The position numbers and the translations under genes are program-made. Positions 20,819-31,373 of a stretch of DNA of 64,000 bases are shown here, piece by piece (position 1 is the first letter of the stretch; each line of letters starts with the position of its first letter). The DNA is from Chlorobiaceae bacterium. GTDB lineage: Bacteria; Bacteroidota; Chlorobiia; Chlorobiales; Chlorobiaceae. The stretch covers positions 1 to 64,000 of the forward strand of contig JAAXXR010000005.1 of NCBI GenBank assembly GCA_013334335.1, given 5' to 3'. The notes beneath the pieces were generated by a model. That model searched no databases, was not told where the DNA came from, and saw nothing but the letters and a program-made list of their open reading frames with translations.

Positions 20819-21450
20819 TGCTTTTCAGTGAAAAATGAGCTGATCTCCCCGATCGGCAACTGGTCAACCGAAGAGGGAAAACCAAGATGTTTATCCCTTG
20901 AGGAGACCGCATCACCGATTTCCCGGTCCAGCACACCTCCTTTCAGGCAGATCAACACCCCATCCTGCTTCAGTAGCCGGGATGTGTACCCGCACAGTTC
21001 GGCAAGCGGTGCGACCTGCCGGCTCAGTACCGTGTCAAAGGTAAGCCCCTTGAGCTCCTCAACGCGCGAATGGAGCGCCATCACGTTCTTCAGTCCCAGC
21101 TCTTTAGCCATGGACTTGCAGGCAGCGATCTTCTTTCCGGTGGAGTCCACCAGCAGGAACGACGTTTCAGGAAACAGAATCGCCAGAGGTATGCCGGGAA
21201 GTCCTCCGCCGGTGCCAAGGTCGAGCACCGTCTCTCCTTTCCTGAAATCGTGCACCCTGCAGATCAGGAGCGAGTGGAATACATGCTTCAGGATCACCGG
21301 CGCGTCTTCCTTGCGACTGATCAGGTTGACCTTCGAGTTCCACGATTCGAGGAGTCCGGTGTATCTGACCAGCTTTTCAAGCATTTCGCCGGAGGCCGGG
21401 ATGGCATGGTCACGGCAAAGTTCCCGGATAAGGTGCAGGTCGTTCTGCAT
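20797..21450 (-). CDS. rsmG: 16S rRNA (guanine527-N7)-methyltransferase RsmG
   Basis: 217 residues from ATG at 21450 ([15 protein letters not shown]). The frame is open 60 codons further upstream, but that stretch is not family-like and overlaps the leader of the next gene. RsmG methylates G527 of 16S rRNA with S-adenosylmethionine. Motif I is [34 protein letters not shown] before it and [14 protein letters not shown] after it are family features. It converges on rplQ and diverges from the guanylyltransferase gene at 21629. Confidence 0.93.
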   Translation of the reverse strand: MQNDLHLIRELCRDHAIPASGEMLEKLVRYTGLLESWNSKVNLISRKEDAPVILKHVFHSLLICRVHDFRKGETVLDLGTGGGLPGIPLAILFPETSFLLVDSTGKKIAACKSMAKELGLKNVMALHSRVEELKGLTFDTVLSRQVAPLAELCGYTSRLLKQDGVLICLKGGVLDREIGDAVSSRDKHLGFPSSVDQLPIGEISSFFTEKQIVIAHW

Positions 21451-21628
21451 GTAGGCGTGAGGTGATGCGGACGTTAAAAAAAGTGGACAAATTGAAAAAA
21501 CGATATTTTGCCGCAATTGGCAAATGTTTGCCGTTACCGGCGCTCCGGCCGCATCAAGCCGTTGGATTTTGTTGTAAATTAGTGGTAAGAAGCAGTCAGA
21601 ACCAAGAGATCGAATTTCCGCGTACCAC

Positions 21629-22741
21629 ATGACCCAGAATCCTGACAGTCACCTTTATGCGGTCATCATGGCAGGAGGCGTCGGAAGCAACCTCTGGCCA
21701 TATTCACGCAAAAAAAACCCAAAACAGTTCCAGCGCCTGTTCAATGGATCCTCGATGCTCCAGAATACGGTCGAGAGGATCTCAAGGGCAGTCTCTCTTG
21801 AGAACATCTACATCATCACCGGCCGCCAGCATGCCCGCCTGATCTACGAGTACCTTCCCGACTTCGACGCGAAGAACGTCATCGTGGAGCCTTGTGCGCG
21901 GGATACTGCTCCATGCATCGCCCTGGCGACCACCGTCATCAGGAAGCACGACCCCGACGCCGTGACCGTCGTCGTTCCATCAGACCAGTTCGTGTTCGAT
22001 GAAGAGCAGTTTCAGAGGACGGTACGGAAGGGGGCCCTGCTTGCCCGGGACAAGCAGGGGCTCGTCACCATCGGGATCCATCCGGACCGTCCGGAGACCC
22101 GCTACGGCTATATTCAGAGCGAGAGTGCGGTCATGATAGAAGACGAGGGGGCCCTCTACCCCGACATCCGTCAGTTCAGCGTGAAAACCTTCGCGGAAAA
22201 ACCCGACCTGGGTACAGCCATCCAGTTTCTTCAAAGCAAGGATTTCTGGTGGAACAGCGGCATGTTCATCTGGCATGTCGATACCATCGACCGTGAGTTC
22301 CGGCGTTCGATGCCCGAGCTCCACCAGGATATGATGAACGTTCATGCCCATCTGGGGAGCGATCGCGAAGAGTCGGTCATCGAGGATGTCTACAGTTGGA
22401 TACACCCCATATCGATCGACTATGGCGTTATGGAGAAGGCTGAAAAGGTCTTCATGCTCGCGGGGAATTTCGGATGGACCGATCTTGGCTGCTGGGATGA
22501 GGTGATCAAGGTACTTGCCGGTGAAGGACAGGAAACTGATGGCCCCGAGGTCATCAGGCTCGGCTCGGAGAACGTGTTCATCAGAAAACCGGCGGATAAG
22601 GCCGTGGTCGCCATAGGGGTAAAGGACCTGATCGTCATCGACACCCCCGATGCCCTCCTGATCTGTAATGCGGGCACTTCGCTCGACGTGAGCCGTGCCG
22701 TGGATGTACTGCGGCGTGAGGGACTGGACCAGTACCTGTGA
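21629..22741 (+). CDS. manC: Mannose-1-phosphate guanylyltransferase
   Basis: 370 residues, the single-domain (non-fused) form. It makes GDP-mannose from mannose-1-phosphate and GTP for surface glycans. The nucleotide-binding signature reads [20 protein letters not shown]; the residue that is usually Arg in GxGxRLWP is Asn here. Other motifs are present: [23 protein letters not shown] and [10 protein letters not shown]. It is alone between rsmG and cysS. The substituted residue makes the exact substrate less certain, although overall similarity to the family is strong. Confidence 0.88.
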   Translation: MTQNPDSHLYAVIMAGGVGSNLWPYSRKKNPKQFQRLFNGSSMLQNTVERISRAVSLENIYIITGRQHARLIYEYLPDFDAKNVIVEPCARDTAPCIALATTVIRKHDPDAVTVVVPSDQFVFDEEQFQRTVRKGALLARDKQGLVTIGIHPDRPETRYGYIQSESAVMIEDEGALYPDIRQFSVKTFAEKPDLGTAIQFLQSKDFWWNSGMFIWHVDTIDREFRRSMPELHQDMMNVHAHLGSDREESVIEDVYSWIHPISIDYGVMEKAEKVFMLAGNFGWTDLGCWDEVIKVLAGEGQETDGPEVIRLGSENVFIRKPADKAVVAIGVKDLIVIDTPDALLICNAGTSLDVSRAVDVLRREGLDQYL

Positions 22742-22746
22742 ACTCA

Positions 22747-22766
22747 CCCCGGGTTGGAACCTGGGG
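22747..22766. repeat. Intergenic palindrome, copy 1 (CCCCGGGTT type)
   Basis: CCCCGGGTT-GG-AACCTGGGG, immediately after the manC stop and followed by CAAT. One G-T pair interrupts an otherwise 9-bp stem. A nearly identical element follows the bchB stop (32993-33012), also followed by CAAT. There is no T tract. It lies between convergent manC and cysS. Confidence 0.6.
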
Positions 22767-22839
22767 CAATGGGAAGAATAGAAAACGCAACCGCTTACAG
22801 TACAATTCCCCCGGGCAGAGCGCGTGCGAATGTGCGGCC

Positions 22840-24294
22840 TCAGCCCCTCTTTTTCGACCAGCTTGTTCCCTCCCGGGTGTCCTTGAGCTCGATTCCCCTG
22901 GCGAGCAGCAGGTCCCTGATGGTGTCGCTGGTGGCGAAGTCCTTTCGCGCGCGCGCTTCCTTGCGGAGCTCCAGCAGCACCTCCATCACATCCGCCAGCG
23001 TTTCGCCCCCATCGCCGGATTCTCCGACAATCAGCTCTTCACGGCTTTTCAGGATGCCGAGCACCTCTGCGGCATACGTCTCGAGGTAGGCAATCGCCGT
23101 TGCAGCGCCATCAGCCGAGAGCCCTTCCGGACGGTCAAGCGCACTGTTCAGGGCCTTCGAGAATTCGAAGATCACCGAGATGGCCACAGGCGTATTGAAA
23201 TCGTCGTTCAGCGCATCGATGGTTTTCTCCTCGAATCCCGCCATATCGAGTGTCCCGCTTCCCGCCGGGGCTTCGTACAGGCGCCTGGCCGTATCGTGCA
23301 GTTTCGAGAGGCCGGTTTGCGAAGCCCTGATCGCCGTGTCTGAAAAATCAAGGGGAGATCGGTAATGCGACTGCAGGATGAAAAACCTGATCACCATCGG
23401 ATCGAACACCTTGAACAGGTCCTTGAGGGTCACAAAGTTGCCGAGCGACTTGCCCATCTTGGTGCCGTCGACCGTCACCATGTTGTTGTGCATCCAGAAC
23501 CGTACGAACGGTTTGCCGGTCGCAGCCTCCGCCTGGGCGATCTCGCAGTCGTGATGCGGGAACTTGTTCTCCATGCCGCCGCCGTGAATGTCGATGGTCT
23601 CGCCGAGGTACTTCATGGCCATTGCCGAGCACTCGACATGCCATCCTGGATACCCTTCGCCCCAGGGGGACATCCACTTCATGAGGTGACCCGGCTCGGC
23701 CTTTTTCCAGAGCGCGAAATCGGACGGGACGCGTTTGTCGGAGCGGAGTTCAACGCGAGCTCCCGCCTGGATGGCGGCCTGGTCGGTCCTGCCGGAGAGG
23801 CGTCCGTAACCGGCGAACGATTCGACGGAGAAGTAAATGTTGCCGTTCGACTCGTAGGCGTGGCCTTTTTCGATCAGTCGGGAGATGAGGGCAATCTGTT
23901 CGGGAATGTGCCCGGTTGCCGTCGGTGCGATGTTCGGGCGCAGTACGCCAAGACGGTCCATATCCTCCAGATAGCTTCGGGTGTAGGCTTGGGCGATCTC
24001 CATCGGGTCGACCATTTCAAGCCGAGCCTGCTTCTGGATTTTGTCCTCCCCATCGTCGGCGTCATCGGTCAGGTGGCCAACATCGGTGATGTTCTGCACA
24101 TAACGGACCCTGAATCCCGTATGGCGAAGCCAGCGCACCACCACGTCGAATGACACATAGCTTTTCGCATGCCCCAGATGCGCGTGGCCGTAAACCGTCG
24201 GACCGCAGACATACATGCTGACCAGGCCGGGTATGAGCGGTTCGAATGGGTCTTTGGTGCGGGTGATCGAGTTGTAGATATGCAGAGAGGACAT
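22840..24294 (-). CDS. cysS: Cysteinyl-tRNA synthetase
   Basis: 484 residues, class I synthetase. The HIGH-type motif is [10 protein letters not shown] and the KMSKS motif is KMGKS. Zinc ligands are placed at the Cys in YVCGPTVYG, the Cys of WHVECSAMA, and the His and Glu in [10 protein letters not shown]. The C-terminal part (ending [14 protein letters not shown]) contains the DALR-like and anticodon-binding regions. It is transcribed alone. A 7-bp hairpin (CGCACCC/GGGTGCG, 24323-24341) sits 29 bases upstream of its start and may lie in the leader. Confidence 0.96.
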   Translation of the reverse strand: MSSLHIYNSITRTKDPFEPLIPGLVSMYVCGPTVYGHAHLGHAKSYVSFDVVVRWLRHTGFRVRYVQNITDVGHLTDDADDGEDKIQKQARLEMVDPMEIAQAYTRSYLEDMDRLGVLRPNIAPTATGHIPEQIALISRLIEKGHAYESNGNIYFSVESFAGYGRLSGRTDQAAIQAGARVELRSDKRVPSDFALWKKAEPGHLMKWMSPWGEGYPGWHVECSAMAMKYLGETIDIHGGGMENKFPHHDCEIAQAEAATGKPFVRFWMHNNMVTVDGTKMGKSLGNFVTLKDLFKVFDPMVIRFFILQSHYRSPLDFSDTAIRASQTGLSKLHDTARRLYEAPAGSGTLDMAGFEEKTIDALNDDFNTPVAISVIFEFSKALNSALDRPEGLSADGAATAIAYLETYAAEVLGILKSREELIVGESGDGGETLADVMEVLLELRKEARARKDFATSDTIRDLLLARGIELKDTREGTSWSKKRG

Positions 24295-24380
24295 CCGGTT
24301 ATAAGATCAATGGGTTGCAACGCGCACCCGACCTGGGTGCGATGATATGTCGAAGTGCCTTTTGTCACCAAAGTTAAACA

Positions 24381-24418
24381 TTTGGGTTTTCAGGGCAAGG
24401 TTTTTTGGCCCTGCTTTT
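24381..24418. repeat. T-rich intergenic repeat, copy 1
   Basis: It opens TTTGGGTTTT and contains GGGCAAGGTT. About 30 of 38 bases match a segment at 27677-27714 by eye. CAGGGC (24391-24396) can pair with GCCCTG (24408-24413), and CTTTT follows, so this copy also looks like a weak terminator, although no plus-strand gene ends just before it. Confidence 0.5.
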
Positions 24419-24618
24419 CCGGCATGCAGCGCCAGCCCCGATTACTGGCAGAATGAGCCGTTCTTAGTGGTTTTAACCGGCCGGCTGGCCGAGCCTGGGT
24501 GGTGCGTAATGGCCGGGGTTTATGGATGTCTCTGCTTGCCTGTGCCAGTTCCGTGCTCAAGGGTTGAACGTCGAAGATTTCAGGAGCGTTTCCAAATTAT
24601 CCCATGCATGCCCACCCA

Positions 24619-24714
24619 TGTTCCGCTCCGCATTGAGACGGCCGTCAGCTCCATGCCGAAGAGAAATTGATGATAGATGATGTTTGGGACGTGCTCCATA
24701 TGTAAATTCCCGAA
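24619..24714 (-). pseudogene. Degraded gene fragment A (paralogous to 25696-25803)
   Basis: On the minus strand this encodes 32 residues containing MEHVPN, FLFGMELTAVSM and a final T. It aligns without gaps to the 32 residues encoded at 25708-25803, sharing the F start, VPN, LF, M, LT, SM and T positions (12 identities). No start, and no stop at the matching position, so it looks like a decayed copy. The original family is not recognised. Confidence 0.4.
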
Positions 24715-24857
24715 AGAGCGGAGTTGGTGTCATCAGGCGGGGTCATGCATGTTGCTGGCCAACATGTTCCTGATCGCCTCAACACGACATAGCGTAAGCA
24801 GTGAATGGCGTGACTCCGTGCCCTGATTCGGTCGATCAAACTGATCTTTTTTCCGCG

Positions 24858-25079
24858 ATGAACAAGCATTTCGATACTCCGACGGTGGTGGTTATCGTCG
24901 TCACGTTCGTCCTTTTTGTGGTCGCGCTCTTTGTCAAGGGCTTGACGCATGACATCCTGCTGGAGGCAGGGGTGTTTTTGGTGTCGGTAAAACTCATTCT
25001 GATGAGTTACAAAAGCAGCGTGGGCAACGCCAGGGTGTTGGAGGAGTTGGAAGAGATCAAGAAACGGCTGAACAATTAA
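24858..25079 (+). CDS. Small two-TM membrane protein of unknown function
   Basis: 73 residues from ATG 24858 (MNKHFDTPTVVVIVV). An earlier in-frame ATG at 24801 would add 19 soluble residues that look unnatural; neither start has a clear SD. Two hydrophobic segments (about residues 8-26 and 34-50, with GLTHDILLEAGVFLVSVKLILM) are followed by a charged C-terminal helix (EELEEIKKRLNN). Similar short two-helix proteins occur in other Gram-negative bacteria, but I know no function. It lies between gene fragments and a GNAT gene. Confidence 0.7.
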   Translation: MNKHFDTPTVVVIVVTFVLFVVALFVKGLTHDILLEAGVFLVSVKLILMSYKSSVGNARVLEELEEIKKRLNN

Positions 25080-25178
25080 GGTGGATACTCTTGAGCGTTC
25101 GTACACAAGTCGTTATCAGGTACAGCGCCTGGATTGATTGGGTCGGTGGCAGGTGGCGTTACTCAAATTGATGTAGCG

Positions 25179-25679
25179 ATGCATTCCATTGAGTATGCGG
25201 TCAGTCCGATAACTGATGACGATCGCGAATCGATCATGGACATTTTCAACCATTACGTCGAGAACTCGTTCGCGGCATTCCCTGAAAACAAGCTCCCTTA
25301 CGAGGCATTCGACAGGTTCATGCAGATGTCGAACGGATTGCCGACAGGTACGGTGAGAGACCGGGACGGCAAGGTGGTCGGTTTTGGCATGCTGCGGGCG
25401 CATAATCAAATACCGGTATTCGCGCGAACGGCCGAAGTGACCTATTTCATCCATCCGGCCCATACCGGACAGGGGTTGGGAACGCGCTTGCTCGGTTATC
25501 TCGAACAAGGTGCGGTTGGACAGGGAATAACCACGATCCTGGCGAACATCTCCTCCCGTAATCCCGGAAGCATTGCTTTTCATGAACGGAACGGATTCAT
25601 GCCCTGCGGCCTTTTCCGTAATGTCGCAGAGAAGCATGGACAGGTATTTGACGAGGTATGGATGCAGAAAATACTCTGA
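25179..25679 (+). CDS. GNAT-family N-acetyltransferase (phosphinothricin acetyltransferase-like)
   Basis: 166 residues from ATG 25179 (MHSIEYAVSPITDDDRESI); a TTG 15 codons upstream is a weaker option. Acetyl-CoA-binding motif A is EVTYFIHPAHTGQGLGTRLL, with QGLGTRL as the Q/RxxGxG/A loop. The pattern IMDIFNHYVENSFAAF near the start and SIAFHERNGF near the end resemble the PAT/bar-like subgroup, which acetylates small amines. The substrate is unknown. It stands alone in an accessory stretch. Confidence 0.85.
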   Translation: MHSIEYAVSPITDDDRESIMDIFNHYVENSFAAFPENKLPYEAFDRFMQMSNGLPTGTVRDRDGKVVGFGMLRAHNQIPVFARTAEVTYFIHPAHTGQGLGTRLLGYLEQGAVGQGITTILANISSRNPGSIAFHERNGFMPCGLFRNVAEKHGQVFDEVWMQKIL

Positions 25680-25695
25680 AATACGCATCGACCAG

Positions 25696-25803
25696 TCACC
25701 GTACACTTGTTGCTCTCTTCATTGAGGCAGTCGTCAGCCACATGGCGAAGAGCATGAGCTGAAGCGTGCTATTCGGCACTGAATAGCCGCAGGGAATATC
25801 GAA
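25696..25803 (-). pseudogene. Degraded gene fragment B (paralogous to 24619-24714)
   Basis: On the minus strand it encodes FDIPCGYSVPNSTLQL followed by MLFAMWLTTASMKRATSVR and a TGA stop. It matches fragment A over 32 positions. The frame is open further upstream but there overlaps the opposite-strand gene at 25856, and homology cannot be followed. It is probably the 3' end of a lost gene; the family is not recognised. Confidence 0.45.
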
Positions 25804-25855
25804 ATTGTTGAGCCGGTATGATGAGCTTGAAGCTAATAACAAACCATATACTCCA

Positions 25856-26536
25856 ATGAATCGGACAGTACAGGCACTACTCTTCCTGCTTTTTCTGCTA
25901 TGGTTTGCTCCTGGAGTGAACAAGGATTGTTTTGGTGCAAATACGGATAAAAACGTATCGAACGGCATCCGACCAGCAAACCAATACAAAGCTTTGGAGC
26001 TATTGAAACCCGGGACTGCCCGCTATGGCTGGACGATGGATGCCAATGGTATGGTCTCTTTTCGAGGTCGTTTTGTGGTGAAGGCTGATCCTTCATATTC
26101 GGAATTGCGTTTTTCCGGGCAGAGTCCGATTCATGGTGTTCGTTATGTTGTTTTGGCAGATGACAAAGGGAACTGGAACGGCTATGTGTTTTCTGGAAAA
26201 GGCTTGCTGGTCTCGATACCAAATGAGTCTGCGCAATTATTATCAGATGTCATGTTTCTTTCTGAGCATGAACGTCATGCCGTTATTCTTGACGGTGGTG
26301 AACTTCAGGAGCATGCATACCTGGTTAACCTCGAAACCGGAAGAGTCAAAAAACACACCATCGGAAGTCTGACAAGGAGTGATTGTGAGATACAATGGCT
26401 GTGTGAACAACCAGGCAAGTTTATTGGTGACTCGCGATTTCAGCTTACGGTAAAGATCGAAAAAAACCCATGGGATGCGCAGCGGTGTCGTTCCACAAAA
26501 ACACGTTTTGTTAAACTATCAATACCGCTCAACTGA
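25856..26536 (+). CDS. Exported protein of unknown function
   Basis: 226 residues from ATG 25856 (MNRTVQALLFLLFLLWFAPG). A hydrophobic signal sequence covers roughly residues 4-21; the mature part begins near CFGANTDKN. It is rich in beta-type segments, for example MVSFRGRFVVKADPSYSELRF, HGVRYVVLADDKGNWNGYVF and HERHAVILDGGEL, and looks like a soluble periplasmic beta protein. No recognised motif. An in-frame ATG 17 codons earlier would place soluble residues before the signal. No clear SD. Base composition is more AT-rich than its neighbours. Confidence 0.65.
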   Translation: MNRTVQALLFLLFLLWFAPGVNKDCFGANTDKNVSNGIRPANQYKALELLKPGTARYGWTMDANGMVSFRGRFVVKADPSYSELRFSGQSPIHGVRYVVLADDKGNWNGYVFSGKGLLVSIPNESAQLLSDVMFLSEHERHAVILDGGELQEHAYLVNLETGRVKKHTIGSLTRSDCEIQWLCEQPGKFIGDSRFQLTVKIEKNPWDAQRCRSTKTRFVKLSIPLN

Positions 26537-26596
26537 TCAAATGACGAAGGGCAGGAGGTTCTACCGTATGGTTCCTTGTGCGTATCCGGGACATTT

Positions 26597-26709
26597 CCGG
26601 AATCATTCAGTTTTCGGGTTATCTCTCTGATCTCAATCAGCACCAGCATGCCTTCAACCCCATCCCCACGTGAAAGTGGAACAAAGAAATAGCGCCACTC
26701 AGCGCGCAC
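26597..26709 (-). pseudogene. Possible PAS/PAC-domain fragment
   Basis: Minus-strand peptide AEWRYFFVPLSRGDGVEGM then LVLIEIREITRKLND. The pattern (aromatic strand, G-x-V-E-G-M, hydrophobic strand, acidic, I-T-x-K) resembles the PAC end of a PAS sensor domain. There is no complete domain or partner around it. It may be a remnant of a lost sensor gene, or chance. Confidence 0.25.
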
Positions 26710-26722
26710 AACGGAGAGAGAT

Positions 26723-27208
26723 GTGGATACGCAAGCAAAGATGACGATTTGCCTTTGGTACGATGGCCATGCCGAGGAAGCGGCGCGATTTTATGCGAAG
26801 ACCTTTCCGGACTCATCCGTTGGCGCGGTGCACCTCGCGCCGGGAGACTTTCCGTCCGGGAAACAAGGGGATGTGTTGACGGTCGAGTTTACGGTGATGG
26901 GAATTCCCTGCCTCGGTCTCAATGGAGGCGCCGAATTCAAGCACAATGAGTCGTTCTCGTTTCTGGTCGCAACCGCCGACCAGGCTGAAACCGATCGTTA
27001 CTGGAACGCCATTGTCGGCAATGGCGGCGAAGAGAGCGTATGTGGTTGGTGCAAGGACCGATGGGGCCTGTCCTGGCAGATTACGCCCGTCGCGCTCACC
27101 CAAGCGGTAACCGACCCTGATCCCGCCGCCGCCAAACGCGCGTTCGATGCGATGATGGAGATGAAAAAGATCGACATCGCGGCGATCGAGGCGGCCGTGC
27201 GCGGTTGA
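26723..27208 (+). CDS. PhnB-like VOC-superfamily protein
   Basis: 161 residues from GTG 26723, with GGAG six bases upstream. The sequence KMTICLWYDGHAEEAARFYAKTFPDS at the start and CGWCKDRWGLSWQITP near residue 110 are hallmarks of the 3-demethylubiquinone-methyltransferase-like/PhnB subfamily of the vicinal-oxygen-chelate fold. Family members are structurally known but their reactions mostly are not. No neighbour suggests a pathway. Confidence 0.85.
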   Translation: MDTQAKMTICLWYDGHAEEAARFYAKTFPDSSVGAVHLAPGDFPSGKQGDVLTVEFTVMGIPCLGLNGGAEFKHNESFSFLVATADQAETDRYWNAIVGNGGEESVCGWCKDRWGLSWQITPVALTQAVTDPDPAAAKRAFDAMMEMKKIDIAAIEAAVRG

Positions 27209-27322
27209 AGCCGCAATCTGCCATGTGCGCATTTCGTTCGATGGGAAGCTGTGGCAGACGACAGGGTGAGGGTGAATAACCCGTGAAATGGGTATATTCA
27301 GCAAACGCAAACAGGGAGGTGC

Positions 27323-27571
27323 ATGGCAAGGACGTATGAGGTGGGCGACGATTATTTCAGGGAAAAAATAATGGCCGCCGTTTTTCTGGGATTCCGCACC
27401 ACCAACAATCCGTCATCGGTGACGGTTCATCCTGAGCTCATGATGAAGATCAGGGATAATTTCGGGAACAAAGTGGTTGGGCCGAAACGTGTGGGCGATT
27501 CGGAAGTTTTTTGTGGACTGCGGGTGATTGAAGATGCGACGAAAGAGAAGGATTATCTGTCTGTCGGTTAA
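27323..27571 (+). CDS. Orphan 82-residue protein
   Basis: 82 residues from ATG 27323 behind a strong SD (AGGGAGG 27313-27319), so it is probably translated. It has no signal, no TM segment and no motif I know. It holds a hydrophobic start (MAAVFLGFRTTNN), an HPELMMKIRDNFGNK helix and ends VIEDATKEKDYLSVG. Two hairpins follow before engB. Small DNA- or phage-derived proteins can look like this, but nothing here proves it. Confidence 0.65.
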   Translation: MARTYEVGDDYFREKIMAAVFLGFRTTNNPSSVTVHPELMMKIRDNFGNKVVGPKRVGDSEVFCGLRVIEDATKEKDYLSVG

Positions 27572-27666
27572 GCCCGCTGACGCAACGCAGGCAGGGGAAA
27601 GTTGCACCGTAAGCGAAGTAAATCGGAGCGTTGCCCGCCAGGCAACGTCCGCAGGATTCAGTTCCG

Positions 27667-27687
27667 AACCCAAACCTTTGGGTTTTT
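27667..27687 (+). terminator. Palindromic terminator-like hairpin after the 82-residue gene
   Basis: AACCCAAA (27667-27674) and TTTGGGTT (27677-27684) form a stem with an almost absent loop, followed by TTT. It is 95 bases after the stop. It overlaps the start of the T-rich repeat (27677-27714), so it may be part of that element. Confidence 0.45.
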
Positions 27688-27714
27688 CGGGCAAGGTTGT
27701 TTAGCTTCGGTTTT
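27677..27714. repeat. T-rich intergenic repeat, copy 2
   Basis: Begins TTTGGGTTTTT and contains GGGCAAGGTT; it matches 24381-24418 at about 30 of 38 positions. The shared core GGGCAAGGTT also occurs in the terminator at 657-691. Function unknown. Confidence 0.5.
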
Positions 27715-27718
27715 CAGA

Positions 27719-27750
27719 ACGCCGCGAGTCACGCGGCGTGATTATTTTAT
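27719..27750 (+). terminator. Hairpin just before engB
   Basis: ACGCCGCG (27719-27726) pairs with CGCGGCGT (27732-27739), 5-base loop, then GATTATTTTAT. It ends 13 bases before the engB ATG, so engB is either transcribed from a promoter overlapping this hairpin or controlled by it. Confidence 0.6.
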
Positions 27751-27762
27751 GAGGATTCCTGC

Positions 27763-29660
<1,898 letters not shown>

Positions 29661-29676
29661 CTCCACGCGACCACTC

Positions 29677-29988
29677 ATGGCCCTGATGGATATCACGGTT
29701 GTGCCTCTCGGTACCGGGGAGGGAGGCCTGAGTCCCTGGATCGCGGGGCTCGAGGCGCTGCTTGCCAAGAGCGGGCTGCCTTTCCGGCTGCACGACATGG
29801 GGACGACCGTCGAGGGTTCTGCGGACGAGCTGTTCGCCGTCGCGCGCCAGATGCATGAATACTGCTTCCTGCAAGGGGCGTCAAGGGTGTACACCGTCAT
29901 GAAGGTCGACGACCGACGCGACCGGAGGGTTTCGATAGGTGACAAGGTGAGTTCGGTACACGCCTGCATGGCCGCACCGGATAAATGA
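29677..29988 (+). CDS. Thiamine-binding / MTH1187-type protein
   Basis: 103 residues. It has the alpha-beta pattern of the MTH1187/YkoF superfamily: MDITVVPLGTGEGGLSPWI, PFRLHDMGTTVEGSADELF and SRVYTVMKVDDRRDRRVS. Related proteins bind thiamine or hydroxymethylpyrimidine, but that is family knowledge and not provable here. Position after purA may simply reflect cotranscription. Confidence 0.82.
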   Translation: MALMDITVVPLGTGEGGLSPWIAGLEALLAKSGLPFRLHDMGTTVEGSADELFAVARQMHEYCFLQGASRVYTVMKVDDRRDRRVSIGDKVSSVHACMAAPDK

Positions 29989-30082
29989 AAAATATTTTTA
30001 TCTTCGTTCTTCAAATATTCAGGTTTGACCGCCCGAAAGCCTTCAGGGGCCCACGTAGCACCATACATAAAGAATTACTGCC

Positions 30083-31345
30083 ATGATGCCGGTTTCAAGC
30101 GATTGCCAGATTCTCAAGGAGGATAACGTAACCCACAGCTTCTGCGGCCTGGCCTGTGTCGGCTGGCTCTACCAGAAGATCAAGGACAGCTTCTTCCTCA
30201 TCCTCGGCACCCACACCTGCGCCCACTTCCTGCAGAATGCCCTCGGCATGATGATCTTCGCCAAACCCCGTTTCGGCATTGCCCTGATCGAGGAGGCTGA
30301 CCTTTCCAGGGCGGAACCCAAGCTCGAAGAGGTGATTGCGGAGATCAAGCGCGACCACAACCCCTCGGTCATCTTCCTGCTCTCCTCCTGCACGCCCGAG
30401 GTGATGAAGGTTGATTTCAAGGGTCTGGCCCACCATCTCAGCAGTGACACTACCCCGGTGCTCTTCGTGCCGGCAAGCGGTCTTGTCTTCAACTTCACCC
30501 AGGCCGAGGATTCGGTGCTCCAGGCGCTCGTGCCCTACTGCCCCGAGGCTCCTGCCGGTCAGAAGTCGGTGGTGTTCGTGGGCTCGGTCAACGACGTTAC
30601 GGCTGACGACCTGAGGGCGGAAGCCGAAGAACTCGGCATTCCCGTCGGCGGGTTCCTTCCTGAAAGCCGCTTCGACAAGCTTCCCGCGATCGGCCCCGAC
30701 ACGGTGCTCGCTCCGATCCAGCCCTATCTGTCCCGCGTCTGCTCGCGCCTGAACCGTGAACGCGGCTCCGAGGTGCTCACCTCGCTCTTCCCTTTCGGCC
30801 CCGATGGCACCCGGGCGTTCTGGGAGGACCTGGCCGCCATGTTCGGCATAAAGGTGGATCTTGCCGACCGAGAAAAGGCTGCATGGGAAAAGATCAGGAA
30901 GCAGACCGACCTCCTGAAAGGCAAGAAGATCTTCCTGACGGCCGACACCATGATGGAGCTGCCGCTTGCGCGCTTCCTCAAGCATGCCGGCGCCGAAGTG
31001 GTCGAGTGCAGCAGCGCCTACATCAACAAGAAGTTCCATGCGCGCGAACTCGAAGCGCTCGATGGCGTGAAGGTGGTCGAACAGCCGAACTTCCACCGCC
31101 AGCTCGAAGAGATCAGGGCGACGCGGCCGGACATGATCGTGACCTCGCTCATGACGGCCAATCCGTTCGTCGGCAATGGCTTCATCGTGAAATGGAGCAT
31201 GGAGTTCACGCTCATGTCCATTCACAGCTGGTCGGGAGTCTTCACCCTGGCAAACCTCTTCGTCTCGCCGCTCCTGCGCCGCCAAAGCCTGCCGGAGTTT
31301 GACGAATCGGTCTGGCTCGAAGGGATGATGCCCAGCGCGAAATAA
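30083..31345 (+). CDS. bchN: Light-independent protochlorophyllide reductase subunit N
   Basis: 420 residues (419 if the second ATG at 30086 is used). With BchB it forms the catalytic NB component that reduces ring D of protochlorophyllide in the dark. Three cysteines that would bind the NB-type [4Fe-4S] cluster can be placed: C21 (SFCGLAC), C46 (THTCAHF) and C103 (SSCTPEV). The fourth ligand comes from BchB Asp36. It is the first gene of bchN-bchB-bchL; the leader has no strong SD. The upstream AT-rich stretch (29988-30010) could hold the promoter, which I cannot define. Confidence 0.97.
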   Translation: MMPVSSDCQILKEDNVTHSFCGLACVGWLYQKIKDSFFLILGTHTCAHFLQNALGMMIFAKPRFGIALIEEADLSRAEPKLEEVIAEIKRDHNPSVIFLLSSCTPEVMKVDFKGLAHHLSSDTTPVLFVPASGLVFNFTQAEDSVLQALVPYCPEAPAGQKSVVFVGSVNDVTADDLRAEAEELGIPVGGFLPESRFDKLPAIGPDTVLAPIQPYLSRVCSRLNRERGSEVLTSLFPFGPDGTRAFWEDLAAMFGIKVDLADREKAAWEKIRKQTDLLKGKKIFLTADTMMELPLARFLKHAGAEVVECSSAYINKKFHARELEALDGVKVVEQPNFHRQLEEIRATRPDMIVTSLMTANPFVGNGFIVKWSMEFTLMSIHSWSGVFTLANLFVSPLLRRQSLPEFDESVWLEGMMPSAK

Positions 31346-31373
31346 ATTCAATGACGAAAACCAACGAACAACC

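Larger units (their letters stand above)
24295..24857. other. Gene-poor interval with repeat, hairpins and a gene fragment
   Basis: 563 bases without a convincing intact gene. It holds the cysS leader hairpin (24323-24341), a T-rich repeat with a CAGGGC/GCCCTG stem (24381-24418), a minus-strand peptide-coding fragment (24619-24714) related to a second fragment at 25696-25803, and the region upstream of the small membrane protein gene. Base composition is less GC-rich than the flanks. I see no tRNA or transposon end. Confidence 0.6.
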
